Shown here: positions 1-11,477 of the stretch, one piece after another | How positions within the stretch are numbered: position 1 is the stretch's first letter | Layout of the letters: every line of letters starts with the position of its first letter | Assembly: GCF_000276665.1 (NCBI RefSeq) | Contig: NW_004955429.1 | Coordinates: 1,926,570-1,990,569 of the forward strand | DNA length: 64,000 nucleotides | Source: Chinchilla lanigera | Taxonomy: Eukaryota > Chordata > Mammalia > Rodentia > Chinchillidae | Reading direction: 5' to 3' | Notes under the pieces: model-generated | Database searches by the model: none | Told to the model about the DNA's origin: nothing | The model's input: the letters and a program-made list of their open reading frames with translations, nothing else | Translations under genes and position numbers: made by a program

Positions 1-1062
1 CGGTTCCTTTCTGTTGTTTTTCTTGAAGTTGTGGTCTGTTTTATCTCTTTCTAGTATATCTTTTAGTGCTCTTTGTACGACTGGTTTGGTGCTCATGAAT
101 TTCTGCAGTTGTTCTTTACCATGAAAATATTTTATTTCTCCATTAAATTTGAAAGATAGCTTTGCAGGGCACACCAGTCTGGGTTGGAAATTGTTTTCTT
201 TCAGTACCTGAAGTGCTTCATTCCAAGCTCTTCTTGCCTTGATGGTTTGTGTTGAGAAGTCTGCTGTAATTCTGATAAGCTTGTCTTTATAGGTGTTCTG
301 TTTCTTTTGTCTAACAGCTTTTAATATTCTGAGCTTTTGCTGAGTTTCAGGGATCTCGATCACTATATGTCTGGGTGTAGATTTATTTTGGTTATGATTA
401 ACTAGAGTTCTATATGCTTCATTTATCTGGATGTCTGATTCTTTTACCATGCCTGGGAAATTTTCTGCTATTATTTCTGCAAATAGTCTTTTTATGTCAT
501 TTGTGTTGACATCTGCTGTTTCATTAATACCTATTAATCTGACATTGTTTCTCTTTGCTTCATCTTGCAGTTGTTGAATTGTTATTTCCTGGTTCCTTAC
601 TGTCTTTAAGAGATCCCTCCTTTCACGTTCATTGGTGGCTATGCTGTCTTCAAGGTCTGAAAGTCTATCTTCAGCTTCATTCAGATGGTTTGGCAAGCTT
701 TCAATGGAATTTTTAAGTTCCTGGATATCTGTTTGCATCTGTTTCATACCTTCCAGTTCTTTTCTATATTGCTCCCTGAAGGTTTCATTGAGTTGTCTAT
801 GCTCTTCTATTTTCTTGTCTATGTCATCTTTGTATATGTTGAGCATTTCTTTCATTATTGTTGTCATTTCTTTTCTCACCTGAGACATTATTTCTGATCT
901 TATGTCTTCCATGGCCTGATGGAGTTGTTTCTTTACTTCTGTTGCTATCATTTTGGAAATTTCAGGTGTAAGACTTCCAGGCTCTTCTGTGTTGATGCCT
1001 CCTGGACTTGTTTTGGGTGGTGTGAAAGTCTGGGATTGCATTTTGCTCCTTCGTTTTGTCAT
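1..1062 (-). CDS. L1 ORF1 protein (RNA-binding chaperone), open to window edge
   Basis: The frame starts at the ATG read from 1062 to 1060 and runs 354 codons to base 1 without a stop; its natural end must be just past the edge. Rodent L1 ORF1 proteins are usually about 340-370 residues, so it is nearly complete. The N-terminus is basic (MTKRRSK), followed by a long charged region from about residue 35 to 165 that should form the trimerising coiled coil. An RRM-like segment begins near residue 171 (NVRLIGIN), with a PRHI motif near residue 229, and then a basic C-terminal domain. The family product coats L1 RNA as a nucleic-acid chaperone in the cytoplasmic L1 particle. I chose this ATG because the encoded N-terminus is ORF1-like and the upstream leader is GC-rich promoter sequence. 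Expression cannot be judged from the sequence. Confidence 0.92.
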   Translation of the reverse strand, partial: MTKRRSKMQSQTFTPPKTSPGGINTEEPGSLTPEISKMIATEVKKQLHQAMEDIRSEIMSQVRKEMTTIMKEMLNIYKDDIDKKIEEHRQLNETFREQYRKELEGMKQMQTDIQELKNSIESLPNHLNEAEDRLSDLEDSIATNERERRDLLKTVRNQEITIQQLQDEAKRNNVRLIGINETADVNTNDIKRLFAEIIAENFPGMVKESDIQINEAYRTLVNHNQNKSTPRHIVIEIPETQQKLRILKAVRQKKQNTYKDKLIRITADFSTQTIKARRAWNEALQVLKENNFQPRLVCPAKLSFKFNGEIKYFHGKEQLQKFMSTKPVVQRALKDILERDKTDHNFKKNNRKEP

Positions 1063-1380
1063 TTTTGAAGAACCAGAGACACTCTGTAGTGCAGTCTCAC
1101 TGTCCTGATTGTTTGTGAGTGGCAAGGCAACAGCCTGAAGATCCCCAGTGCTCAATATAGCTCCTGTACTGGTGAGTGGTGGCAGCCCAGCCTGGGCCAA
1201 CACACTATGTGTGTGGCAGGAAGCCACCGAGGCCCCAGAGGGTGCCTGAGGTTTTGCCTGCCTTGCACGCTGGTCAGAGAGGCAGAGCCGAGATTCAGTG
1301 GGCTTCCTGCAGGTTTCCAGGGTTCAGCCCAGCCCGGGCCGACACACTATGGGTGTGGCGAGTAGCCACCGAGGCCCCAG
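1063..1380 (-). promoter_or_regulatory. L1 5' UTR / internal promoter
   Basis: The 318 bp upstream of ORF1 form the L1 leader. It is far richer in G and C than its surroundings and contains a 142-bp repeat unit (see separate entry). In mouse and rat, L1 promoters are built from tandem monomers of this general kind, so this is probably the internal RNA polymerase II promoter, cut off or naturally ending in a partial monomer. Promoter activity is inferred. Confidence 0.65.
1183..1380 (-). repeat. L1 promoter monomers, 142-bp period, 1.4 copies
   Basis: The 56 bp at 1183-1238 recur at 1325-1380 with about 6 mismatches, giving a period of 142 bp. One whole unit (1183-1324) and the first 56 bp of another (1325-1380) are present. 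Read in L1 orientation, the partial unit comes first, as expected for a 5'-truncated array of promoter monomers. Confidence 0.8.
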
Positions 1381-2002
1381 CAAATATACATTTTAAAAGA
1401 ATAAAAATAGACCCAAGAAAAGGAGAAATGAAATTGTTTCCACCTAATAAAATTGTGAAACATATTATTTTCCTTCTGTGAGAGGTTTATAGCATGAACA
1501 AGCTGGAAGAGCCCACACCTTCTTCCAAAAAGTAGTGATAAAAATGCATGTATACACATATTATTGAGTGGGAATGTCTAGTAGTGGATCCATTAACCTA
1601 TCATTAAAAATTGTGACTAGCAATAAAATTGTAACAAGCACTGTGACTCACAATTGTGACTAGCAATAAAATCCAGACATAACTATCCAAACTCCATAAG
1701 AACTCTACTATATTCTTGAAGGAAGTTTTAAGGTCCATTCAGTAGAAAGTCTGGAAGTTAGTTTCAGGACTTGTAGAGAACTGTTACATTGCAAATTAAA
1801 GTTTCCCAGAAACTTCTACAAAACCATGCTAAGCTTTTCCACATGTACATTTGTGAAAATAAGACAAAATAAGAAAAAGTTAATCAAGAATGAATTCAAG
1901 AGGCTACAAAACTCATCTGTCCTATATGAAAACAAAACAAATAAAACACATGCAAGTTTGGATTCTCCCTGGAAGTTGGCTCTAGTTGTTCATGTTCAGT
2001 GC
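1381..2002. other. Unassigned AT-rich sequence between two L1s
   Basis: I recognise no gene or repeat family here. The only local structure is a perfect 20-bp direct repeat (ATTGTGACTAGCAATAAAAT) at 1610-1629 and 1653-1672. The short open frames are within chance for AT-rich DNA. Confidence 0.5.
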
Positions 2003-2224
2003 TTTTATTTTTACAGAGAAAAAATATACTAAAAACAATGATATGGAATTTCAAAACAAGATAATGGGAAATTAACAATGGATATTATATATCATAGCGT
2101 TATCTTCAAAGTAGTTGCTCAGATTAAGATATAGGCATGCAAAATTGACCAAACGATATAAGCACAAGCTGTTCTTTTCAATTAACTAATAGAAATTAGT
2201 AGCATAATTACCTTAGCTATCTTG

Positions 2225-2248
2225 TGTATATATATATACATATATATT
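2225..2248. repeat. (TA)n simple repeat in L1 3' UTR
   Basis: A short run of alternating T and A, broken by ACA, lies in the L1 3' UTR. The same position in the L1 copy at 36.06 kb also has a TATATATA run, so it is an ancestral feature of the element. Confidence 0.8.
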
Positions 2249-5100
2249 TTTTCTCTTCCCTTCCTTCTTCTTTCCCTCATCCCAGTTGCTCTTTCTTTTT
2301 GAATACTACTTTTCCCTTTCACAATATCTATTGTACCTTATGGATCTTATTTACTCTTTCAATTTCTTACACTAGGGAGAAAATACAATGTTTACACATG
2401 TGAGTTGATTTATTTCTCTCCTGAGTGTGCTCTCTAGTTGCATCCATTTACATACAAAAGCCTTGAGTTTACCCTTCTTTAAAGCTGAGTAGTACTCCAT
2501 TGTATAAAAATAGTACATATTTTTATCCATTCCTTCGTTGATGGGCATTTGGGTTCTTTTAAAGATATGGGTCCAATTCTAATCTTCGGCACATGCAAAT
2601 CCAATTTTTTCAGCACCAATTATTAAAAAAGCTCTTTCTTCCAGTGAATGTGTTTGGCACCTTTGTCAAAGATAAGGTGGCTGAGTGTATCTGGAGTTGT
2701 TTCTGCATCTTCTAATCTGTTCCATTGATCTTTGGGTCTAGGATCTTTTTTTGCCAGTACCATTCTGTTTTTTATCACAGTGGCTCTGTAGTATAATTTC
2801 AAGTCAGGTATTGTGATGCCTCCTGCCTGGCCTTTGTTGCCCAGGATTATCTTTACTATTCTAGGTCTCTTCTAGTCCCAAATGAATTTTAGGAATGTTC
2901 TCTAGATCTATGATGTATGCTAATTGTGATTTGATCAATATTGCAATAAATCTGTATAACAGTTTTGGAAGAATGGACATTTTCACTATATTGGTTCTTC
3001 CTATTCATAAACAAGGGATATCTTTCCATTTTTGAATATCTTCTTTGATCTCCTTTTTAAGTGTACTATAATTTTCAATGTATAGATCTTTTCTTCCTTT
3101 GTTAGATTGTTTCCCAAGTATTTCATTTATTTGGATGCTATTGTGAAGGGTGTTGTTTCCCTGACTCCTCCCTCAATGAGACTGTTGCTTGTATACAGGA
3201 ATGCTATTGATTTTTGAGTGTTGACTCTTTATCCAGTTAAGCTAATGAATTTGCTTATTAATTCTAGAAGTTTTTTGGTGGAGTTTTTGGAGTTTTCTAT
3301 GTAGAGGATCTTGTCATCTGCAAATGATGATGATTTAACTTCTTCCTTTCCTATCCTTATTACTTTTATTTATCTTTCTTGTCTAATTGCTCTAGCTAAA
3401 GTTTCCAGAACTATGTTCAATAGGAGTTATGATAGTGGACATCCTTGTTTTACTCCTGATTTTAGAGTGAAAGCTTCAAGTTTGTCCATTTAGTGTGATG
3501 TTAGCTGTTGGTTTGTCATAGATGGCTTTTATCAGATTGAGGTAAAGACCATCTACTCCAATTTTCTGCATGGTTTTTATCATGAATGAGTTTTGGACAT
3601 TATCAAAAGTTCTTGTACATCTATTGAGATGATCATGTGGTTTTTGTCTTTGGCTTTATTGATATACTGTATTATGTTTATTGATTTCTCTACGTTGAAT
3701 CATCCTTGCATTCCGGGGATGAATCCCACTTGGTCATGGTGTATAATCTTGATGATTTGCTGCATTCTTTTTGCTAGTATTTTATTGAAGACTTTTGCAT
3801 CTGTGTTCATTAGAGAGGTTGGTCTGTAGTTCTCTTTTTTGGTTGGGTCTATTTCAAGTTTTGGTATCAGGGTAATATTTGCCTTCAGGAATGAGTTAGG
3901 GAAAATTGCTTCTCTTTCAATTTTATTGAAGAGTTAGAGGAGTATTGGCATTAAATCATCTTTAAATTTCTTGTAGAATTCAGCAGTGAATCCATCAGGA
4001 CCTGGGCTTTTTTTTGTTGGTAAAGTTTTAATTATGTTTTTTATTTCATTAATATTGTATTATTCAGAATTTTTATATCTTCACGATTCAGCTTTGGTAA
4101 TTCATATGTTTCTAGGAATCTGTCCATTTCTTCTGTTTTTCATCCTATGAGAGTAAAAATTATCATAGTAAGTATTGATGGTCTTCTGAATTTCCATAGG
4201 ATCTGTAGTGATTTCACCAGTTTTATTCCTCATTGCATGAATTTGAGGTTTTTTCCTTTTTTTATAAGGTTGGCTAAAGGTTTATACATTTTATTTATTT
4301 TTTCAAAGAACCAACTTTAGCATTCATCAGTTCATTGTATTATTTTTTTAGTCTCTGTTGCATTAATCTCTGCTCTGATCTATATAATTTCCTCCTTTCT
4401 ATTGGCTTTTGGCTTGACCTGCACTTCTTTTTCTAGAAGCTTTAGGTCCAGCATTAGGATTGTTGTTTGTGCTCATTCTGTTTTCCTGATATGAGAATAC
4501 CCCACTATAAATTTCTCTCTTAAGACTGCTTTCAGTGGGCCCCACAGGTCCTGATAATTTGTATTTGCATTTTAATTTGATTTTAAATATTGTTTAATTT
4601 CTTCTTTAATTTTATCCATGGCCCATTGATTGTTCAGGAGGTGTTATTTAATTTCCATGTGTTTACGGAGTTTTTGCAGTTTCACTGCACAGTGGTCAGA
4701 TAATAAGCATGACATAGTTTCAATCCCTTCTCATTTACTTAAGCATGTTCTTTGGGCTAGTATGAGGTCTATTTTAGAGAATGTCCCTTGTGTGACTGAG
4801 AAGAATGTGTACTGTGATGTTTTCAGATGGAACACTCTGTAAGTGTCCACGAAGTCCATTTGTTCATAAGTTTGGTTTAGTTCTATTATTTCTTTGCTGA
4901 TTTTTTGTCCAATTGATCATCTCTTTGTGACAATGGGATATTAAGGTCCCCCATTACAATTATATTATTGCTTATTTGATTTCTCATGTCTAGTAATATT
5001 TGTCTGTTATAGTTGGGTGCTCCTGCATTTGGCACATATATATTCATGATTGTTATCTCTTCCTCTTAAAATTTTCCCCTAACAAGTATGTAATGACCTT

Positions 5101-5220
5101 CTTTATCTCTTTTGATTATTTTTGGTTTGAAATTTACATTGACTGCAAAGAGTATAGCTACTTTATCTCTTCTAATTATTCTGGGTTTGAAATTCACATT
5201 GACTGCAAAGAGCATAGCTA
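5101..5220 (-). repeat. 60-bp tandem duplication within L1 ORF2 5' region
   Basis: Bases 5101-5160 and 5161-5220 are two copies of one 60-bp unit with roughly seven differences. The period is a multiple of three, so the duplication adds 20 codons without a frameshift. It falls in the ORF2 5' (endonuclease) part of the decayed L1. Confidence 0.85.
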
Positions 5221-6275
5221 CCCCTGCCTTTTTCTAGTTTCCTATTTCATGGAGTATTGTTTTCCATTCTTTAACTTTCAGTCTATGAGTTTCTTTTTTT
5301 AAAATGTGTTTCTTGTATGTAGTCTATTGTTGGATCTTGTTTCTCAATCCATTCTGCCCATCTGTTTCTTTTGATTGGTGAATTGAGGCCATGTACTTTG
5401 ATGGTTATGACAGATATGTATTGGTTTATCTTTGTCATGTTATTTTCCTCCTGTTGGTTCCCTGCTTTCCCCCTCTATTGAATTGCTTTCCCTGCCTGGT
5501 GGTTTCTTTCTGCTATTGTTCATGGAATTGTGGCCATTTTTATCTCTATCTAGAATATCTTTCAGTACTTTTTGTAGGGTTTGTTTGGTGGTCATGAATT
5601 TCTTAAGTTGTTCTTTGTCATGGAAGTATTTTATTTTTTCATTAATTTTGAAAGTTTTGCAGGGTACATCGATCAGGGTTGGAAGTTGTTTTCTTCCAGG
5701 ACTTGAAATACGTCACTCCAGGCTCTTCTGGAATTGAGGGTTTATGTCATGCAGTCAGCCGTGATTCTAGTGGACTTTCCTTTATAGGTGAGCTGTTAAT
5801 TTTCTTCTCTGATAGTCTTTAATACTATGTTTTTGTACTGAATTTCTAGGATGTCAATTACTATATGTCTGTGTATAGATTTATTTTGGCCCTGGCTGTT
5901 TTGTGTTCTATATTGCCTCACTCAACTGCATGTCAGATTCTGTTCCCACATTTGGGAAATTTTCTAGTATTACTTCTGCCTATAGTCTTTTTATGTAATT
6001 TGTGTTAACTCCTCCATTTTCACTGAAACCAGTCAGTCTTATATTGTCTTTGTCTGCATCATCTTGCAGCTGTTGAATTGTTATTTCCTGGTTATTTGTT
6101 ATTTTTAAGAGATTTTTCATTTCATGATCACTAGCTGCAATCCTGTCTTCAAGGTCTGAAAGTCTTCAAGTAGTTTTGCCAGCTTTCAGTGGAATTTTTC
6201 CTGGATATCTCTTTGAATCTGTTTCATTTGTTGTTATTCCTTCCTATATTGTTCACTGAAGGTTTCCATCATTTT

Positions 6276-6364
6276 TTTTTTTTTCTCCGGTACCGGGAAC
6301 TGAACTCACGACCTTGCGCTTGCCAGGCAGGCGCTTTTGCCGCTGAGCTAAATCCCCAGCCCCC
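6276..6364 (-). mobile_element. ID SINE (tRNA-Ala-derived)
   Basis: Read on the minus strand, the element begins GGGGCTGGGGATTTAGCTCA, the ID head with the polymerase III A box. It continues with the B-box region and ends in GGTACCGG plus an A-rich tail (T run at 6276-6283). A perfect 15-bp target-site duplication, GGTTTCCATCATTTT, flanks it at 6261-6275 and 6365-6379. It inserted into the decayed L1 and is therefore younger. Confidence 0.95.
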
Positions 6365-6900
6365 GGTTTCCATCATTTTGCTATGCCCCTTTATTTTTTA
6401 TCTGTGTCTTCTTTAGATATGTTAAGCAATTCTTTCTTTTTGGTTGTCATTTTTTTTTCTCTGAAAGATTTTTTTCTGATCTGATTTACTCCATACCCTT
6501 ATGATGCTTTTGCTTTACTTCAGTTGCTATCATTTCAGAAATTTCAGGTGTATGTCTTCCAATTTCTTCTATGTCACTATCTCCCAGACTTGTTCTGGGT
6601 GAACTGAGGTCTGAGATTGCATTTTGCTTCTTTGTCTTGTCACTTTCTATTTCAAAAGTTTTTTATTTTGTCTTCTGTGATGGTCCTTGTGAGTTTTTGT
6701 AGTAACTAGCTATGTCACTAGTAACAAGGCCTCTCTAGGAAAGGGCTGTTCTTCAAGGATATCTTCTGTGTGTAGGAGTTTCTTGGTTTGTGTCTACCCC
6801 ACGATCCTATCTTCCCAATTAATTGAGAGTGGGATGTTTTTATTTGTTTTCCTCAGACTCCAGTTCTTTGGTGCTGGAGTGTGGTGAAGTTATTACCCCA

Positions 6901-7404
6901 GAGCTTCCCAGTATTGTTACAAAAGGGAGAAAAAACTGATTATAACAGATATGACATCCTATCTAAAGTAGTAAAATTAGCAATAATGATAGCATCAAGC
7001 ACAATTTAGAAACTGACAAACTGTGATAACTATTGATTTTGTACTTTAGATTGTAGAAACAAAGTCTATAGTTACATAACAGAACCAATCATAAAGTAGG
7101 AATTTGTATACGAAGTGTTTCCCTTTGGTAGAGTGGTTTTACCCTGTAATGGGGAAATTTAGGGAGGATGATGTATAAAATAAAGATAACTAGAAAGGAA
7201 GTAGAAGCAAGGCTGCAGAACAAAGGATGGTCATGCAACGTTTAGGAAAGTAGAAAAGGAGGTAAAAAAGAAAGAATGAAAATATATTCAAGGGATTATC
7301 TGAACTTAGTCTCTGAGCTTAGGGGATGGAATTACAACAAGAAAAAGAAAAAAAAAAGAAAGTTAGATAAAACAATATGAAATTAGATAGATAGATAATA
7401 GATG

Positions 7405-7450
<46 letters not shown>

Positions 7451-9723
7451 AAGAGGTGGACCCACTCACCTGTTTCTATTCCATGTGTCTTTGTCTAAGC
7501 ACAACACTGGTTTACCTAACTTACCAACCCTTGGCTAGTATTTCAGACTTTTCCTTCTCACTATTCTCACCTGTCCATTGTGTGTGTCCTAGTCCAGTTC
7601 CTACTGTGTGGCTGACATTCCCCTGGTGGCCTGGTCCCACAGTGTAGAGGAATGGGCCAGGCACTTGGGTTCCTCCATTAGAGCTGGTTGCCAAGTCCCA
7701 CTTGTTTCCTGCACTGGCTGCTGATTCCCCAGTGTAGGGGGAACTGTGCTTTTTATTTAGAGATAAAAGCATGTCATTGAACTAAGAAACCTATCAACCT
7801 GATGTTCCATGATTGAGTTTTCTGATGCAGAAAGTGTCAGTGGCCACTGGGCAAACTATTAAATGAATTCTGGATAAAGATATCTGACCCAAAGCAAGGG
7901 TGTACACAACCAGCAATCAATCTATGAAATGCCACTCTGTATTTCAGCCAAGTGTGCTTATTTTATGTTAGGTAGACTGTCTGCCTGGGAGTACTCCAGA
8001 ATCATTTCTGGTAAGTGGGAAAGGGCACCAGTGACTATGGCACATCTTGATTGTCCTCTGAAGGACCCCATTTATCAAACCACACAGGACATCAGCAAGC
8101 AGCTTGGATTATATTCGACAGCAAAGGGTTGCTGTAGAGACATAATGAAGCACAATCCCAAGCCCTTATGTGCAGGTGCATCCTGGTACTGTATAGCAAA
8201 AAAATATGGTGATTCCCTAGAGCAAAGAGATCAATCTCCCCATGAGCTGCACACAAACGTTGCGAGCAACAGCTGTTTGGAATTTTAAGTCTTTGAATTT
8301 GTTTATTCCCTTTAGTCTCTATCTGCTGGAAGTTGTCATTGTAGCTGAGTAAAGGGCATTTGTACAATGTTAAATGTGCCATGATTAAATGACAGAATGT
8401 GTGAGAGAGCTCTGGTGCCTCATAGTTAAAGGACTTTCAATAAGTCTGTTATGTTGAACAATATTATTAAAAGGAAGAACTTGACTTCTAATTCATCCAA
8501 CTAAAAATCACACAAACATATCTTTAAACACTATGACTTCAATAAAAAAATAAGAATCTTAGAAAAAAGTGACAAATGTCTTAAACATGTCTGTGAGGTC
8601 ACAATAGTAATCAGATTTCTAGTTATTCAAATTTACCTTCTTGGTGGGTAAACTGCCTTTACTTGATTATGTTAAGTTCAGGAATCTAATAACAGTGACC
8701 TCTTGAGAGACAGTTATCTACATAAGCCTTTCTTGGTCACATTCTGTATGCTCTATCACTTGTGGATAAGCTCAACGTTTTCTAATCTATCAGAGTTTCT
8801 TTGGAGCTAAAATTTGTGTTGTTCAGGAAACTGCTTTTTAAATGAGACACGAAACCTTTGTATTTTATCATTTGAGAGAATTATTGGTCTCTCTGGCTTG
8901 TTTTGCAACTCCCTTGAAGACAAAGGTTGCTGTGACATTTCTTATCACCCTTGCCTCTTGTGAATATGTATCTTCAGTTTCATAAAAAACAATGAAATCT
9001 CTCTACAGAATATTCTAACCTCACACAGACTTCCAAGCACACTTTAATCTTCTTGCAGCCAAGTGACTAAATGACTAAGAATCAGCCACATTTTATTTCT
9101 TTGCCTCTCATCTATTTGCTGTCTCCTCAGCTGAAAATAAGCTTTATTAATTATGTAAAATATCACCCCAGATATAAATACACAGGCTATTTGGACCAAA
9201 ACTCTGACTTTGACAAAAAGGAAAGCAAGTATAACCAGGATGAGTCTGCTTCCAAAAACCGTCAGGCTGGGTCCTCATACAGCTGCAAAACATCAAAGGA
9301 TTTATTTGAATGATTTAGGATTGAAGAATAAAAGCTTTTGGGCTGCTACTATGATTGTCTCAACAGTACTCTAGAAAAATCACCCAACTCTTTATTGTTT
9401 TATCAGAGACAAAGCATTTGACTTTGCAGGAAAAGTGCTGTATTTGTAGCAAACTCTAAAATCTTACATTCTTATTTTTATTGACATGAATGATAAAACA
9501 TCAATTTGAATCACTTTTTCTACTCTGGCAGGGTGACCTATCTCACCTGTGTCCTTGAGGGTCTGCAGTCAGTTCTGCTCTCCTCAGAGAGTGAGCTGCT
9601 TGCCTTGTGGTTGGCAGAAGCATACTTGTTCCACAAGGGAAGCAGAGAGACTCCAAAATTAAGAGTCTTGTGTTTTGATATGGACTATGCTACAGCTGGT
9701 TTGTGGTTCTTTGCAAGCCACCT
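6901..9723. other. Mostly unassigned sequence; possible L1 leader to about 7770
   Basis: About 6900-7380 and 7455-7770 may be the remaining 5' leader of the preceding L1: GC-richer, with repeated CCCAGTGTAG-like phrases near 7640 and 7730. I cannot prove it. From 7770 to 9723 I recognise nothing. An open frame of 119 codons at 7929-8288 resembles no family I know and has no supporting signals. Confidence 0.4.
7384..7451. repeat. (GATA)n microsatellite
   Basis: About 17 units of GATA, with one ATAATAGATG interruption near 7396-7405 and an otherwise perfect tract. Likely polymorphic in length. Confidence 0.97.
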
Positions 9724-9738
9724 CAACAATTCACACCA

Positions 9739-9834
9739 CAGGCCAGGGATATAGCTCAGTGGCACAAATGCCTGCCTGGCAAGCACAAGGTCCTGAGTTT
9801 GATTCCCAGTATACCAAAAAACAACCAACAACAA
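9739..9834 (+). mobile_element. ID SINE
   Basis: The body starts GCCAGGGATATAGCTCAGTG and contains the polymerase III A box (TAGCTCAGTGGC) and a B-box-like GGTCCTGAGTTTGATTCC. It is followed by an A-rich tail with CAA repeats. The 15-bp perfect target-site duplication CAACAATTCACACCA lies at 9724-9738 and 9835-9849. Confidence 0.94.
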
Positions 9835-9849
9835 CAACAATTCACACCA

Positions 9850-10769
9850 AAGTTTACTTCTTGGTAGGAAAAGATGGTGCACAGGGTCACATCCCTCTCA
9901 TAGATTTTCCTGTCCTCATGGAGCATTTTGTGATAAACTGAGATGACACACACAAACTTAATACAGTTAGTCCTGGATGTGCAACTAGCAGCCCACAGAC
10001 ACATGGCCCTGTGGGTTTGTAGAGTAGGAGCCATTGCAATCATAAGGTAAAGATTTACTAACAACCATTTCTCAGCATTTGCCTCTGTGGGTGCCAAGCA
10101 CCATGAGACTTGTTAGGGCTACTATATTTACTATGTTCCAGTAGTTCAGAGTCAAAGAGGAAGGATATTTAGGCAAAAGACGATGCAAATAGACAAGGAA
10201 GAGAGTCCATGCCTATCATTTCATCTCACTATACATCCCACTTTAGTCTGTGTCTGGGAGGCCTTTGCTTTCCTTAGAATTCATTTGAATCAATCACACG
10301 AACCAAGGCTGTCCTTGTATGCAAGTTATATAGACTACTTATCTTTATTTTGCCTCATAGACTATGCATGCCATATTGTAGCACATTAGTGTGTAAGCAG
10401 ATATTGAAATGTTTGAAACAGGAGCATCTTCTCCCCATGAAAAAAACAGTACTCATTGTACATCAAAATTTGATGAATGAATAAATGAAGGTGTAAAGGC
10501 ATTGTTGACCAATACTTTTGTTTCTCTTTCAGTGATAGTAAAACCGTTCATATTTCTTATTTCCACCACTGACTTTAATTAAAAATGATTTTTAAATGTC
10601 TATTTTCTCAACAAGGAATTACTTTGTTGCAAATCATTGACAATTTAGTCATTTACTTTTGATACTTCTGAAGTCATGCATTTTCTTCATATAAACTAAT
10701 CTATAACAGCCTAATGTATTCCTAAAGCAAGGATGATGTTATGATTTGATTGGCATTTTGTGTACATCA
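9850..10769. other. Unassigned sequence
   Basis: No repeat or gene recognised. Composition is ordinary for the window. Confidence 0.5.
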
Positions 10770-10990
10770 TTGACAGCAGCATCAGGTAGAGGAATGGTAA
10801 AGTACAACGACCTGACAACTAGATTTCAGACCTAGCCATATCATCTGTAAACCTCTTGGCATTACTTTTCTTAATGGCAGAATGAAAGGAAAAACACTAC
10901 CCAGACAGATGCCTCACATAATTTCCATGAGAATCAAATAAAACATAGGTAAAGTCCCTTCAAAGCTATGAATAACTGCTTACCTATAAA
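10770..10990 (+). mobile_element. MIR SINE remnant
   Basis: The order of phrases matches the MIR consensus at low identity: a segment recalling the exon-like core (ATTTCAGACCTAGC), CATCTGTAAACCTCTTGGC, TTAATGGCAGAATG, then GCCTCACATAATTTCCATGAG followed by an AATCAAATAA stretch. MIRs are ancient tRNA-derived SINEs shared by mammals. Confidence 0.6.
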
Positions 10991-11477
10991 CTATTACCAA
11001 CTGCAGACAAAATCCACTGCAGAGGCGAGATCCTTCAGTTGCACATCCACAGACACAAATTTCAGTTTTCTGTACACGAATGTGATCTACAATTAAATCT
11101 TACTATTTCTTTTATGAAACTGTGTTATAAACTTGTAGTATATATATATTCCAGAAACTGAATTATATTCTGAGATAATTAACCAAATATATTCCAAAGT
11201 CAATATTAATATTAAGAGAGCAAGATACTTTTAGAATAACTATGCAACTGTTCTCATTTTTTTAAATGTGCAAATTCTTTATTAGAGTCCTGTTTATATG
11301 GTTACATCCTAACTACAAGCCGAGAAGGAGTGATCTACATTCTACTCAGGGACCTTGAAATAGATGATATCTATTCCCACTTATGGCTAATAGGGAGATG
11401 TCAACAAAATTGAATTCCAAATAGCTTTCCTCAGGTTAGCTAAAAAAAGCATTCAATGGGGACCATAACACTTGAGT

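Larger units (their letters stand above)
1..1380 (-). mobile_element. LINE-1 (L1), 5' part, young copy
   Basis: This is the 5' portion of an L1 retrotransposon lying on the minus strand and leaving the window at base 1. From its 5' end near 1380 it has a GC-rich leader with tandem promoter monomers, then ORF1 starting at 1062. ORF2 and the 3' end would lie outside the window. The ORF1 frame has no stop, unlike every other L1 in the window, so the copy is comparatively young. Its 5' end stops inside a promoter monomer, where the composition changes sharply to AT-rich DNA. Target-site duplications cannot be checked because the 3' end is missing. Confidence 0.93.
2003..6900 (-). mobile_element. 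LINE-1, nearly full-length but decayed
   Basis: This is an old L1 in antisense. The 3' UTR occupies about 2003-2460 and includes a unit also seen at 33.4, 35.9 and 56.7 kb. ORF2 in reverse follows to about 5300: its 3' end, the reverse-transcriptase region around 3300-4000, then the endonuclease region. ORF1 in reverse covers about 5400-6640, closely resembling the intact ORF1 at the left edge, and 5' UTR follows. All frames are broken by stops. About 2560-2570 the sequence jumps from the extreme 3' part of ORF2 to a more internal part, so a deletion of several hundred bp is likely. An ID SINE sits at 6276-6364. The 5' boundary is uncertain and the leader may reach about 7770. Confidence 0.88.

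Noticed and set aside
1176..1481. 101-codon plus-strand frame over the L1 leader
   Set aside because: Antisense shadow of GC-rich promoter monomers.
7929..8288. 119-codon open frame as a possible gene
   Set aside because: No family resemblance, no splice or promoter context, and length within chance for this window.
9739..9834. tRNA-Ala gene
   Set aside because: The A- and B-box similarity is that of an ID SINE; target duplications and an A tail show retroposition.
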